From contig JAFUJB010000012.1 of the NCBI GenBank assembly GCA_017473865.1, positions 1-64,000 on the forward strand: 64,000 nt of DNA, given 5' to 3'. The notes beneath the pieces are model-generated. The model made no database searches, was not told the origin of the DNA, and saw only the letters and a program-made list of their open reading frames with translations. The stretch is from Clostridia bacterium (GTDB taxonomy: Bacteria > Bacillota > Clostridia > Oscillospirales > CAG-272). The position numbers and the translations under genes are program-made. Of this stretch, positions 34,981-44,190 are shown piece after piece (positions within the stretch are counted from its first letter, which is position 1; each line of letters begins with the position of its first letter).

Positions 34981-35150
34981 CTTTGTTCACGAACCCACAC
35001 AAGAGAAGCTTTTTAAAAAAAGCTCCTCTTGACTCCGCAAAAACTTTTCTTATGGATTCCACAAAATAATATGGCTTCTACTAACCCATAGGTCGTGCGG
35101 CGTTGCCGCCTTTTTTCAAAAAGCGAGAGGGTTTCAAGGGAAGTCCATAA
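34981..35150. repeat. Dispersed intergenic repeat (copy 1)
   Basis: This gene-free stretch shares blocks with 43793-44190 and 55728-55822: GAACCCACAC followed by a hairpin whose arms differ between copies, then CCGCAAAAAC; CTTTTCTTATGG and AATATGGCTTCT; GGTCGTGCGGCGTTGCCGCC; and TTTTTTCAAAAAGCG. There is no coding frame. It looks like a mosaic of short repetitive modules. Confidence 0.6.
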
Positions 35151-35167
35151 CTATTTATGCCCAATAT

Positions 35168-35197
35168 AAAAAGAGCGGTAAAACCGCTCTTTTTTTG
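35168..35197 (-). terminator. Terminator of the LRR surface protein gene
   Basis: Stem AGAGCGGT / ACCGCTCT with an AAA loop and T/A runs on both sides. Confidence 0.85.
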
Positions 35198-35202
35198 TTA
35201 TT

Positions 35203-38200
35203 TTAAGCCGCAGGTGCGTCGTGGTATACGCCGTCCCAATAGCCGCTTTCATCAAGATAACACCAACCTACGCTGTCCTTAATCCATGCATTTGTAAGCA
35301 TTGCGCCTTCTTCACCGAGATAGCACCAGCCTACACTGTCGAGTCGCCAAGCATTAGTTACCGCATATCCATTTTCAACGAAATACCATTGACCGTCTAC
35401 AAGTCTCCATCCGTTTTCCGTATAGTAGAAATATCCGTCTGCGGTAATATATGCAAGACCTACGCTGTCTTCTACAAAGCCGTTTGTTACCATAGCACCC
35501 GTTTCGGATAAGTAACACCAACCCACGCTATCAGCTCTCCACGCGTTTGTTACTGCATAGCCGTTTTCAACGTAGTACCATGTTCCGTAATAGTCTATCC
35601 ATCCGGTCGTATCATAGTAGAAGTAGCCGTCTTTTGTGATGTATGCCCAACCTACGCTATCTTTCACAAAGGCATCAAGTACCCATTTACCTTCTTCATC
35701 AAGGAAACACCAACCTGTACTGTCTTTTCTCCAATCGTTTATTACTGCATAGCCATTTTCAAGATAGTACCAAGTCCCATGACACATTATCCAGCCCGAC
35801 AAATTATCATAGAAATATCCATCTTCTCCTACAAATGCCCATCCTACACTGTCTTTTACAAAACTGTTCGTAACAAGCTTGCCGTCTGAGCCAAGAAAAC
35901 TCCACCCCACGCTGTCAAGCCGCCAATCATTTTTGATCATTATACCGCCTTCAAAATAGTACCAATCATCACCATCTTGATACCAGCCGTCTTCTTTCGT
36001 TCTATCACAGTCAAAATAATAAGTAGCTGTCGAGAGAATCTCATTTCCTTCGCCAATAACAACGCTTTCCCACGCATTTTCACTACCCTCGTACAAAACA
36101 TATACCATATACGGACAATTTCCAAATGCACCGTCGCCAATGCTTTCCAAACTTTCGGGAATCACTATCGCAGCAAGATAAGGACTGTTATAGAAGGCAT
36201 GGTCGCCAAGAGTCTTAAAACCTCTCGGAAGCTCGAAAAGTATTAAATTATCACATTCCGCAAAGGCATAGCTACCGATTGAGGTTACGCCTTTAGACAT
36301 GGTCACGTAAATAAGACTATCACAGTTATAAAACGCTTTACTCTCTACTCTACTTATTCCTGACGGGAGAATTATCTGCTTAAGTTCCTGATTGTTTTTG
36401 AATGCCCCTTCACCTATAGTTTCAATAGGATATCCATCAATACTGTACATAACACCAGCAAAATCGGGAAGCGTTTCGGTGTAGCCCGTTATTGTTGCTT
36501 TACCGTCTGTAACAGTATATTCAAGATCAGCTATAGGCTCAACACCACAGTATACAAGAGTATTTTCAAGCGAATCGTTGTTGTTATGAACCTTCATTTC
36601 ATATAATTCATCAACAGTACCTGAATAATATACACACTCAATGCTATCGCAATTCAAAAAAGCGTATTCGTCTATAGCGGTTACACTTTTCGGTATAGCA
36701 ACACACTTCAAACTCTTGCATCCATAAAAAATATGCTTAGGTAACTGAGTTATTCCCTCAGGAATTTCTATATCCAATAGCGACACACAGTCGGAGAAAG
36801 TATACCTATCAATTGATTTCAGGCTTTTGGGGAGACTGATTCCCTCAAGTGCCGTACATCCTGAAAATGCCGATAATCCCAAATGTGTTACCATTTCAGG
36901 AATTACAATATTCTTCAAACTGCTGCAATAGGAAAACATTTGCTTAGGTATTTGTGTTATGCTTTCGGGCAAAACCACTTGCTCCAAATTGATGCAATAA
37001 GAAAACAAGCCCTCTCCAACATCTTTGACGCTATTCGGAAGTATTATCTCTTTCAGCCCTGAACTGTTATTAAACGCAAAATCTCCAATACTTGTTACAC
37101 TGTTTGGAATAATAATTTCATTCAAACTTTCACAGGAAGCGAAAGCACGTTCACCTATGCTCGATATGTTCAAGGTCAATTCAATACTGACAAGATTTGA
37201 GCAACCAAAAAACATCCGAGAAACCAAACCTGTCAACCCATTCCCAAGCGACACATCTGTAAGTGAACTACATTTTTCAAAAACACCATCACCGACACTT
37301 GTAACACTATCGGGAATTACAATACTTTTGAGATTGGAACAATTATAAAACGCATTATTACCAATTGTATTCAGATTATTGCTAAAAACAATATTTTCTA
37401 TTTGAGTCCAATCTTTAAATTGATTATCTTCAATCACGGTCACATCATCTGCAAACTCAAGGTTTTTGATGGAATCAAAAAACCTAAATGCATCTGAATT
37501 AATTTTATGACTTTCAGAACATACAACTTTAGTCACAAGCTCATTATTTAAATATAAATTCTCTGAATATTCAAATAACGAATAAGCACCTCCGCTGAAA
37601 TCAATATCATTCCACGCATAAATATCAGTAATATAAAAGTCTTTCAAATATTTACAATCATAGAAAGCTCCACGTTCTATAGTTTCTAAGGTGTCAGGAA
37701 TCCTTATGCTTGTAATTGCATGACAGCTTGCAAAAGCCTGGCTATTAATAGTTTTTACGCCTTGGGGAATAACCAACTCTTTTACGCATTCATTATTGAC
37801 ATACAAATTTTCATAATACAAAACGCCGGCACCCTCAAATTCAACACTGCACCATGCCGCAATATCATTGATATAAACAGTTTCCAAATTCGAAACATAA
37901 AAAGCCATATCACCAATACGTGTCAAATTCTTTGGAAACGCTACGCTTTCTATTTTTGTACTTCCGTAAAAAGCGTATGGTTTTATATACGTTACCTCCT
38001 CGGGAATAACCAGATTTGTTATTAGTTCCCCGTTTAAATATAATTTGGTTGCTCTATAAAGAGGATTTGACGAATAATCTTCGAATTCTATGTTGCACCA
38101 CGCCGCAATATCCGAAATATGTACTTCTTTTAAATATGTAAAACCAGAAAAAGCATTTCTGCCTATTTTTGTAACTGTTTGGGGAATTGTTACACTATTT

Positions 38201-38748
38201 ATAGACTTACAAAATCCAAAAGCATTTCCATTTATATACGTTACTCCTTCCGGTATAACCAAACTTGTTACGCGCTTATTATTTATGTACACATTTTCAG
38301 CCCAATCCAAAGGAGACGAAGTTGATTCAAAATCAATATTACACCAGGAAGCAAGGTCAGATATATACACGTCGGTAAATCTCATTCCCCAAAACGCATC
38401 TTCTCCAATTTTCGTTACACTAGCAGGAATAGCTATACTTGTAAAATTACAGCTTTCAAATGCGCGCTTCCCAATAGTCTTAACCCCTTCGGGGATTTTA
38501 ACTGAAGTAATATAAAAGCCACCCAAAAAAGCCTCATCGCCTATGGCTGTTACCAGGTATCCATCAATTTTTTCAGGAATAACCACTTCTCCGCTATAAT
38601 TGGGCTGACAGTCAGTTATCGTAACCTCTCCGTTGTTCACTTCGTATGTCAGATAATCATATGTCGCTGCATTGGCAGAAACCGTGCTGAATACCAATGC
38701 AGTCATTACGGTTATTATACACACCAGTACTAATAAAGTTTTTTTCAT
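35203..38748 (-). CDS. BspA-type leucine-rich-repeat surface protein with cell-wall-binding repeats
   Basis: An 1181-residue secreted protein. The start is set at ATG 38748, where GGGGGA precedes a clear signal peptide (MKKTLLVLVCIITVMTALVF to VSANA). Residues ~30-830 are tandem LRR_5 (BspA-like) repeats of ~23 residues, with the pattern IPxSVTxIGxxAFxxCxxL; several early repeats carry an inserted module of the form ITDIYAWNDIDF followed by LYLNNELVT. The end (~920-1180) has aromatic repeats such as NAWRLDSVGWCYLGEEG and WYYVENGYAV, like choline/cell-wall-binding repeats. Role: wall-attached adhesion or ligand binding (inference). It is monocistronic. Confidence 0.9.
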   Translation of the reverse strand: MKKTLLVLVCIITVMTALVFSTVSANAATYDYLTYEVNNGEVTITDCQPNYSGEVVIPEKIDGYLVTAIGDEAFLGGFYITSVKIPEGVKTIGKRAFESCNFTSIAIPASVTKIGEDAFWGMRFTDVYISDLASWCNIDFESTSSPLDWAENVYINNKRVTSLVIPEGVTYINGNAFGFCKSINSVTIPQTVTKIGRNAFSGFTYLKEVHISDIAAWCNIEFEDYSSNPLYRATKLYLNGELITNLVIPEEVTYIKPYAFYGSTKIESVAFPKNLTRIGDMAFYVSNLETVYINDIAAWCSVEFEGAGVLYYENLYVNNECVKELVIPQGVKTINSQAFASCHAITSIRIPDTLETIERGAFYDCKYLKDFYITDIYAWNDIDFSGGAYSLFEYSENLYLNNELVTKVVCSESHKINSDAFRFFDSIKNLEFADDVTVIEDNQFKDWTQIENIVFSNNLNTIGNNAFYNCSNLKSIVIPDSVTSVGDGVFEKCSSLTDVSLGNGLTGLVSRMFFGCSNLVSIELTLNISSIGERAFASCESLNEIIIPNSVTSIGDFAFNNSSGLKEIILPNSVKDVGEGLFSYCINLEQVVLPESITQIPKQMFSYCSSLKNIVIPEMVTHLGLSAFSGCTALEGISLPKSLKSIDRYTFSDCVSLLDIEIPEGITQLPKHIFYGCKSLKCVAIPKSVTAIDEYAFLNCDSIECVYYSGTVDELYEMKVHNNNDSLENTLVYCGVEPIADLEYTVTDGKATITGYTETLPDFAGVMYSIDGYPIETIGEGAFKNNQELKQIILPSGISRVESKAFYNCDSLIYVTMSKGVTSIGSYAFAECDNLILFELPRGFKTLGDHAFYNSPYLAAIVIPESLESIGDGAFGNCPYMVYVLYEGSENAWESVVIGEGNEILSTATYYFDCDRTKEDGWYQDGDDWYYFEGGIMIKNDWRLDSVGWSFLGSDGKLVTNSFVKDSVGWAFVGEDGYFYDNLSGWIMCHGTWYYLENGYAVINDWRKDSTGWCFLDEEGKWVLDAFVKDSVGWAYITKDGYFYYDTTGWIDYYGTWYYVENGYAVTNAWRADSVGWCYLSETGAMVTNGFVEDSVGLAYITADGYFYYTENGWRLVDGQWYFVENGYAVTNAWRLDSVGWCYLGEEGAMLTNAWIKDSVGWCYLDESGYWDGVYHDAPAA

Positions 38749-38784
38749 AGGTATTCCCCCTAACATAAAGATTGTTACATATTT

Positions 38785-38813
38785 ATTGTATATATTATTC
38801 ACCATCATGTCAA
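38785..38813 (-). promoter_or_regulatory. Promoter of the LRR surface protein gene
   Basis: Minus-strand TTGACA (38808-38813) and TACAAT (38785-38790) are 17 bp apart. Confidence 0.8.
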
Positions 38814-38877
38814 CCCCTGTACAACTACATACTTTCAAACGTTTCTTCATAAAAACACAACTTTATTTAATTTTGCA

Positions 38878-38906
38878 TTGACTTTTGAAACCAATTAAAT
38901 TAAAAT
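38878..38906 (+). promoter_or_regulatory. Promoter of the HIT-family gene
   Basis: TTGACT at 38878 and TAAAAT at 38901 with 17 bp between. Confidence 0.7.
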
Positions 38907-38924
38907 GTATTTGTGGAAATATGA

Positions 38925-39296
<372 letters not shown>

Positions 39297-39385
39297 TTAC
39301 ATTGTTTATATTTCTCAAAATTTTATTTTAACAGAATTGTGCGTAGCTCACCATTAGATTTTGGTTTATAAGGAGTGAGTTATTT

Positions 39386-40063
39386 GTGAGCATTTCACGC
39401 ATTTTTATAGCAAGACATGGTCAGATAGCTTCGGGTGAGTTTTTAAACAACAACCCAAACTTACCAAAAAATGATCCCGTACTTTCAGATTTAGGTATTA
39501 AGCAAGCGGAATTACTTGCTGAGGAACTAAAAAGACTGAATTTTAACGGTGAAATTTTTTCATCGCCATTCCGCCGAACTCTAATGACAGCTCAAGCAGC
39601 CGCAAAGCTTTTGAATTGTCCTATTTATCCTTGCGCCTCACTAAGAGAAGTGGTAAAAGTTCAGGATTCGCTAAAAAACTTTCGCGGATTGACTGTTGAA
39701 GAAATACAGAACTTATTTCCGGAAACAGCAAAAGACGCGACTCTTGTTTATCCGTGGTGGCAAAACGACGTAGAAACAAGCGAAGACGTTGCAGAAAGGG
39801 TTAAACCTACTATTGAGAAAGCATTAGAAGCAGGAAAAGATATTCTCCTTGTCGGACACGGTGCAAGTGTTTTTGCCTCTTTCAGAGTGTTAATGAAAAA
39901 AACTGAATTTCACTTTGAAGACCCGTTACCCCAATGGTATAACTGTGCTCTTACTCAATTCAAGGTTGAAAACAACACGGTAACTCCTATAACTGTCAAC
40001 AGCGTCTCTCACTTGCCGGCAACTATGCTGACACAGAATTATAAATATGCTCTTGTAAAATAA
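39386..40063 (+). CDS. Histidine phosphatase family protein
   Basis: A 225-residue phosphoglycerate-mutase-like phosphatase. The phosphohistidine motif is IARHGQIAS near residue 8; SSPFRRTLMTAQAA, an acidic catalytic Glu in CASLREVVKV and the second histidine in VGHGASVFAS near 155 follow. It starts at GTG 39386 with AAGGAG ten bases upstream. The substrate is unknown; related proteins act on phosphosugars or alpha-ribazole phosphate. Confidence 0.9.
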   Translation: MSISRIFIARHGQIASGEFLNNNPNLPKNDPVLSDLGIKQAELLAEELKRLNFNGEIFSSPFRRTLMTAQAAAKLLNCPIYPCASLREVVKVQDSLKNFRGLTVEEIQNLFPETAKDATLVYPWWQNDVETSEDVAERVKPTIEKALEAGKDILLVGHGASVFASFRVLMKKTEFHFEDPLPQWYNCALTQFKVENNTVTPITVNSVSHLPATMLTQNYKYALVK

Positions 40064-40069
40064 CGATTA

Positions 40070-40105
40070 AAGGGATATGGGTTTGCCCCATATCCCTGTT
40101 TTTTA
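40070..40105 (+). terminator. Terminator after the phosphatase gene
   Basis: Stem AGGGATATGGG / CCCATATCCCT followed by GTTTTTT. Confidence 0.88.
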
Positions 40106-40111
40106 AATACA

Positions 40112-40152
40112 ATAGAGAGTGCGTGGGCGAATCCCACACACTCTCTTATTTT
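40112..40152 (-). terminator. Terminator of thiT
   Basis: Stem AGAGAGTGCGTGGG / CCCACACACTCTCT, member of the recurrent hairpin family, overlapping the thiT stop. Confidence 0.75.
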
Positions 40153-40753
40153 ATTTCGTATTCTTTTTAAGAATTCCAAGTAACATAACGATGGTCGGAA
40201 CCGCAATTATCGTCATTACTGCTTCGGGGCCGATGTAGGTTATGTTATAAACAAATGAATATACCCACATACCGACAGTGTGAACGTACTCGTTCCAGTC
40301 GCCGTTTTTTGTTATTTCATACCAAACGACAGCACCGTTCACAAAATGGCTTACAAATCTCACAACACACGCGAACACAACGCCCATTGTAGTCGTTACA
40401 GTCACATTAGTCTTTTCATTTTTTGAAAGCTTAAGATTTCTGAAAGCGCCCGCAAGACCTATTGAGGTATATGCCACAAGATAGTCAAGCAAAATTACCA
40501 CGATTATACCCTTTGCCGTAGGCACGTACGCAAAATTACCCGCGCCCATCCAGAGCTTGAATATCGAAAATATAAATGAAGAACCAAGCCCCCAGGAAAG
40601 TCCGTGTCTTATTGATATAATCATAAGAGAAACCATAGAAAAAAGCGTAACCGAGCCGCCGAGCGGAGCTTCGTATATTTTTATAAACGACAGAATAATT
40701 GAAACCGCAATTAATACGGAGCATTCAACCATTATTTTTGTTTTCTTATTCAT
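40151..40753 (-). CDS. thiT: Thiamine ECF transporter S component
   Basis: A 200-residue membrane protein with six helices, the ThiT family size. Landmarks are KIYEAPLGGSVTLFSMVSLMIISIRHGLSWG early on (given in outline), the acidic/aromatic loop WYEITKNGDWNEY, and SFVYNITYIGPEAVM, parts of the thiamine pocket in known ThiT structures. The TPP riboswitch directly upstream confirms the substrate. It needs the shared EcfAA'T module for energy. Confidence 0.93.
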   Translation of the reverse strand: MNKKTKIMVECSVLIAVSIILSFIKIYEAPLGGSVTLFSMVSLMIISIRHGLSWGLGSSFIFSIFKLWMGAGNFAYVPTAKGIIVVILLDYLVAYTSIGLAGAFRNLKLSKNEKTNVTVTTTMGVVFACVVRFVSHFVNGAVVWYEITKNGDWNEYVHTVGMWVYSFVYNITYIGPEAVMTIIAVPTIVMLLGILKKNTK

Positions 40754-40903
40754 TTTTAGTATTCCTTTTCATTTTTTAGGTTTTTGTATATGTAAAAAAC
40801 AGAATATTCCGCCGTATTTTACTTTTTTCGAGCTCTGAAATTATAAAACAAAATAACAAAAAATTCTTGCCACTCTTGCAATAATGGCAACAACCTAAAA
40901 ACA

Positions 40904-40938
40904 AAAACCTCGCCTACATTAGCAGACGAGGTTGTTTT
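40904..40938 (-). terminator. Riboswitch-controlled terminator before thiT
   Basis: Minus-strand stem AACCTCGTCTGC with partner GTAGGCGAGGTT and a TTTTTG tail lies between the TPP riboswitch and thiT. Ligand-induced termination is the likely mechanism. Confidence 0.8.
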
Positions 40939-40949
40939 TGCTTTTATAT

Positions 40950-41040
40950 CTTATCCTTCCTACGCCGGCATTATCCGTTTCAGGTTTAAAGGGTTCGGTT
41001 TATACATACCGTCTCAGCTTTTTACAGCACCCCTGACAAG
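40950..41040 (-). promoter_or_regulatory. TPP riboswitch (THI element)
   Basis: The minus strand contains GGGGTGC, then GCTGAGA, then ACCCTTTAAACCTGA, GGATAATGCCGGCGTAGG, in the order of the THI-box consensus. P1 pairs CTTGTC (41035-41040) with GATAAG (40950-40955). It is placed between tsf and thiT. Confidence 0.95.
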
Positions 41041-41069
41041 TATTAAATTTTTTGCTCTGAATAATCTGA

Positions 41070-41996
41070 TTATTTGTTGAGCATCTTAGCGATTTCGTCT
41101 CCGAGGTTATCTTCTCTCTTCTGGAGACCTTCGCCCTTTTCATAGCGGTAGAAAGAGTCAATCTTGATGTTGCCGCCGAATGCCTTAGCACAGCCTTCAA
41201 CGTACTTTGCAACAGTCATAGAGTCATCCTTAACGTATGCATTCTCTGTGAGGCAGTTTGCTTCATAGAATTTGCCAAGCTTACCTGTAGCGATCTTTTC
41301 GAGGATCTGTTCAGGTTTGTTTGCATTCTTGGGATCGTTCTTGAGCTGAGCTTTGATAATGCCCATTTCTTCTTCAACTGCGCTTGCGGGAACTGCATCT
41401 CTGTCAACGTACTGGATGTTGGGATATGCAGCAACCTGGAGAGCGATGTTCTTTGCCATTTCAGCAAAGCCTTCGTTGTTTACTGCAGCATCGTCTGCAA
41501 CAAACTTAACGATTACGCCCGTTGTACCCTTACCGTGAATGTAAGAGCTCATTGTACCGTTTACTGTGAGGAAACGGCGGATAGACATATTTTCGCCGAT
41601 CTGGAAGATCTTGTCTTTCAAAGCTGCTTCAACAGTCATACCGTTTGCCATTACGAGTGTATTGAGTGCTGCAACGTCTGCAGGCTGGTTATCAACGATA
41701 AGCTTGAGAATTTCTTTTACGAAAGCCTGGAAGCTTGCGTTCTTTGCAACGAAGTCTGTTTCGCAGTTAACTTCGATCATTGCAGCCTTGTCGCCTTCAA
41801 CGAGGATGTCAACAAGACCTTCAGCAGCAATTCTGTCTGCCTTCTTTGCTGCAACTGCGAGGCCCTTTTCTCTCAAAATCTTTATTGCTTCATCAAAGTC
41901 GCCGTTTGCTTCAACGAGCGCCTTTTTGCAGTCCATCATACCGCAACCTGTTTTTGCTCTGAGGTCCGATACTGCTTTTGCTGTGATTGTAGCCAT
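41070..41996 (-). CDS. tsf: Translation elongation factor Ts
   Basis: A 308-residue guanine-nucleotide exchange factor for EF-Tu. The N-terminal UBA-like helix is followed by KTGCGMMDCKKALVEANGDFDEA; the core has EVNCETDFVAKN near residue 75 and HGKGTTGVIVKF near 155. The N-terminus starts MATITAKAVSDLRAKTG, as expected. It follows rpsB by 30 bases, the standard operon. Confidence 0.97.
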   Translation of the reverse strand: MATITAKAVSDLRAKTGCGMMDCKKALVEANGDFDEAIKILREKGLAVAAKKADRIAAEGLVDILVEGDKAAMIEVNCETDFVAKNASFQAFVKEILKLIVDNQPADVAALNTLVMANGMTVEAALKDKIFQIGENMSIRRFLTVNGTMSSYIHGKGTTGVIVKFVADDAAVNNEGFAEMAKNIALQVAAYPNIQYVDRDAVPASAVEEEMGIIKAQLKNDPKNANKPEQILEKIATGKLGKFYEANCLTENAYVKDDSMTVAKYVEGCAKAFGGNIKIDSFYRYEKGEGLQKREDNLGDEIAKMLNK

Positions 41997-42026
41997 TTTT
42001 ATTTCCTCCGATTTTGTGTTTTTTAA

Positions 42027-42770
42027 TTATTCTGCGTCTTCTGCTTCTTCAGCTTCGGTAATTTCTTCTACAGCGCTTTCAAACTGTTCGCCCTGCTTGC
42101 CTTCGATAATAGCGTCAGCGATAACAGAAGAGATAAGCTTGATTGCACGGATAGCGTCATCGTTACCGGGGATGAAGTAGTCTGCATCATCGGGGTCGCA
42201 GTTTGTATCTACGATTGCAACAACGGGAATACCGAGTTTCTTTGCTTCGAGAACTGCGTTTCTTTCCTTGCGGGGGTCAACAATGAATACGCATGAGGGA
42301 AGTCCGGGCATATCCTTGATACCGCCGAGGTTCTTTTCGAGGTCGGAGATTTCCTTAAGTCTCTTTGCAACTTCTTTCTTGGGGAGAAGGTCAAAAGTAC
42401 CGTCTTCCTGCATCTTAAGAAGGCTGTTGAGTCTTTCGATTGACTTGTTAATTGTCTTGTAGTTGGTAAGCATACCGCCGGGCCAACGTACGTTTACATA
42501 GTACATTCCGCATCTCTGTGCTTCTTCCTTGATTGCAGAAGCAGCCTGCTTCTTTGTACCAACGAACAGCATTGTGCCGCCCTCTGCAGCGAGGTCGCGT
42601 ACAAACATATAAGCTTCTTCAAACTTCTTTACAGTTTTCTGAAGGTCAATGATGTAGATGCCGTTTCTTTCTGTGAAGATGTACTCAGCCATCTTGGGGT
42701 TCCATCTTCTTGTGTGATGTCCGAAATGGACGCCTGCTTCAAGCAGTTGTTTGATTGTAATTACTGACAT
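42027..42770 (-). CDS. rpsB: 30S ribosomal protein S2
   Basis: A 247-residue ribosomal protein. Signature regions are [24 protein letters not shown] at the N-terminus (given in outline), [12 protein letters not shown] near 75 and [13 protein letters not shown] near 200. The acidic tail ([13 protein letters not shown]) is typical. First gene of the rpsB-tsf operon with a structured leader. Confidence 0.97.
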   Translation of the reverse strand: MSVITIKQLLEAGVHFGHHTRRWNPKMAEYIFTERNGIYIIDLQKTVKKFEEAYMFVRDLAAEGGTMLFVGTKKQAASAIKEEAQRCGMYYVNVRWPGGMLTNYKTINKSIERLNSLLKMQEDGTFDLLPKKEVAKRLKEISDLEKNLGGIKDMPGLPSCVFIVDPRKERNAVLEAKKLGIPVVAIVDTNCDPDDADYFIPGNDDAIRAIKLISSVIADAIIEGKQGEQFESAVEEITEAEEAEDAE

Positions 42771-42799
42771 TTTTAATGTCCTCCTTCGGTTATTTCCAC

Positions 42800-42840
42800 C
42801 ATACAGCCCTTAACGTTTTGACACCGAGGGATGCCGTATG
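42800..42840 (-). promoter_or_regulatory. Structured rpsB leader hairpin, candidate autoregulatory site
   Basis: In the minus-strand leader CATACGGC-AT-CCC pairs with GGGCTGTATG: 11 base pairs with a two-base AT bulge and an 18-base loop. It lies between the promoter and the ribosome site GGAGG. S2 autoregulates through its leader in some bacteria; that role is inferred here. Confidence 0.5.
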
Positions 42841-42861
42841 TGTGAATTTTCGTACTTGGGT

Positions 42862-42890
42862 ATTATAACACTATATATATCCTTTTTCAA
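42862..42890 (-). promoter_or_regulatory. Promoter of rpsB-tsf
   Basis: Minus-strand TTGAAA (42885-42890) and TATAAT (42862-42867) with 17 bp between. Confidence 0.8.
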
Positions 42891-42956
42891 GCATTTTTCC
42901 ACATTTTACAATTTATTTACATTTTTGTCCGACATATTCCCTATTTTATGCCGCTA

Positions 42957-42985
42957 TTGACAAAAAGAAAATAAATTTGTATCAT
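42957..42985 (+). promoter_or_regulatory. Promoter of the HAD hydrolase gene
   Basis: TTGACA at 42957 and TATCAT at 42980 with 17 bp between, divergent from rpsB. Confidence 0.75.
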
Positions 42986-43016
42986 TATTTTAATAAGCAA
43001 ATACGGGGTAATGTAT

Positions 43017-43694
43017 ATGATAAAAGCGGTTTTGATAGATATTGATAACACCCTGCTCGATTTTTGTAAGAGCGCAAATAAAACTATAAAAATGCTTTTT
43101 GACAAAAAAGAGCTGACGTGCACAGACGAGGTATTTTCTGTCTTTCACGAAATAAACGACGGTTTGTGGCAAAGGATTGAAAGGAAAGAACTGACAAAAC
43201 CCGAAATGTATAAACTTCGCTGGAAGCTCGTCCTCGAAGCATTACATATTGATTACGACAGCGACCTGATGGAGCAGGAATTCAGAAGCACCCTCTCGGG
43301 CGTTGCCGAACCCGTCGATAACGCCTACGAAATGCTCGAATACCTGAGCAGGAAGTACAAATTATACGCTGCCAGCAACTCGTCTTACGAACACCAGATA
43401 AAACGTCTTACTTCATCGGATATGCTGAAGTATTTTGAAGAAATATTCGTTTCTGAAAAAGTGGGTGCATTGAAACCCGCAAAAGAATTCTTTGACGTAT
43501 GTTTCAGCGAAATCGGAGACGTAAACGTTGATGAGGTCGTTATGATCGGCGATTCACTGACTGCCGACATACTCGGCGGAAACGAATACGGCATAAAAAC
43601 AATATGGTTCAATCCCAACTACCTTGAAATTCCCGAACAACCTAAACCTGACTTTACTATCAATAGTTTGCTTGAAGTAAAAAATATTTTGTAA
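43017..43694 (+). CDS. HAD-superfamily hydrolase (YjjG-like)
   Basis: A 225-residue HAD phosphatase. Motif I is LIDIDNTLLDF (nucleophile Asp near residue 8), motif II Ser in YAASNSSYEHQ, motif III Lys in GALKPAKEFF and motif IV IGDSLTADILGG. The helical cap between motifs I and II fits YjjG-type pyrimidine nucleotidases. The second ATG (43017) is chosen because GGGG is 8 bases upstream; the first ATG is only 2 bases from it. The substrate is uncertain. Confidence 0.9.
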   Translation: MIKAVLIDIDNTLLDFCKSANKTIKMLFDKKELTCTDEVFSVFHEINDGLWQRIERKELTKPEMYKLRWKLVLEALHIDYDSDLMEQEFRSTLSGVAEPVDNAYEMLEYLSRKYKLYAASNSSYEHQIKRLTSSDMLKYFEEIFVSEKVGALKPAKEFFDVCFSEIGDVNVDEVVMIGDSLTADILGGNEYGIKTIWFNPNYLEIPEQPKPDFTINSLLEVKNIL

Positions 43695-43699
43695 CATAA

Positions 43700-43727
43700 A
43701 AAAGGTGTGCCAAGCACACCTTTTTGT
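43700..43727 (+). terminator. Terminator of the HAD gene
   Basis: Stem AAAGGTGTGC / GCACACCTTT with a short loop and T run. Confidence 0.88.
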
Positions 43728-43735
43728 GTTGTATA

Positions 43736-44190
43736 ACGAAAACGCTTTCGCGTTTTCTAAAAAAGTACAAATAGTCAGGAGCTTCGCTCCCGAACCCACA
43801 CTTAAGCCCCTTTTTGAAAAAACGGGCTTAAGAATCCCGAAAAACTTTACTATACGGCTTATGCAAATTTAAGTTGCAAGGCGAGGCTCGGGACGTCGAG
43901 GCAGGGGTTCCCCGAAACGCACAGAGTAAGTTTTGGGGGTTCTCGTGTGCGCCGTCCCCTACCAATTTCCCAATAATACATTATTGTTTCTGCAGACCCA
44001 AGTCGCAAAGTTTTTGCCAAGCTTTTTTCAAAAAGCGGGGTCGTGCGGCGTTGCCGCCTTTCTTTCCTTAACAGAAAGCGGGAGGAGCAAGCCCCTCCCC
44101 TACCATTATTTAATATACTTCACGGCTTTCGCAGACCCATGTTGCAAGGTTTCTTTGCCTACTTTCTTTCCTTAAAAGAAAGTAGGGGGG
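43736..44190. repeat. Gene-free cluster of dispersed intergenic repeats (copy 2)
   Basis: No coding frame is credible here. Seen in order: hairpin GAAAACGC/GCGTTTTC (43738-43757); GAACCCACAC followed by CTTAAGCCC/GGGCTTAAG; a GC-richer palindromic block bounded by GGGACG and CGTCCC (about 43890-43965); CTGCAGACCCAAGTCGCAAAG; GGTCGTGCGGCGTTGCCGCC; and CGCAGACCCATGTTGCAAGG leading into a CTACTTTCTTT hairpin just past the coaX stop. Several blocks recur at 34981-35150 and 55728-55822. The last hairpin probably terminates coaX. Confidence 0.65.
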
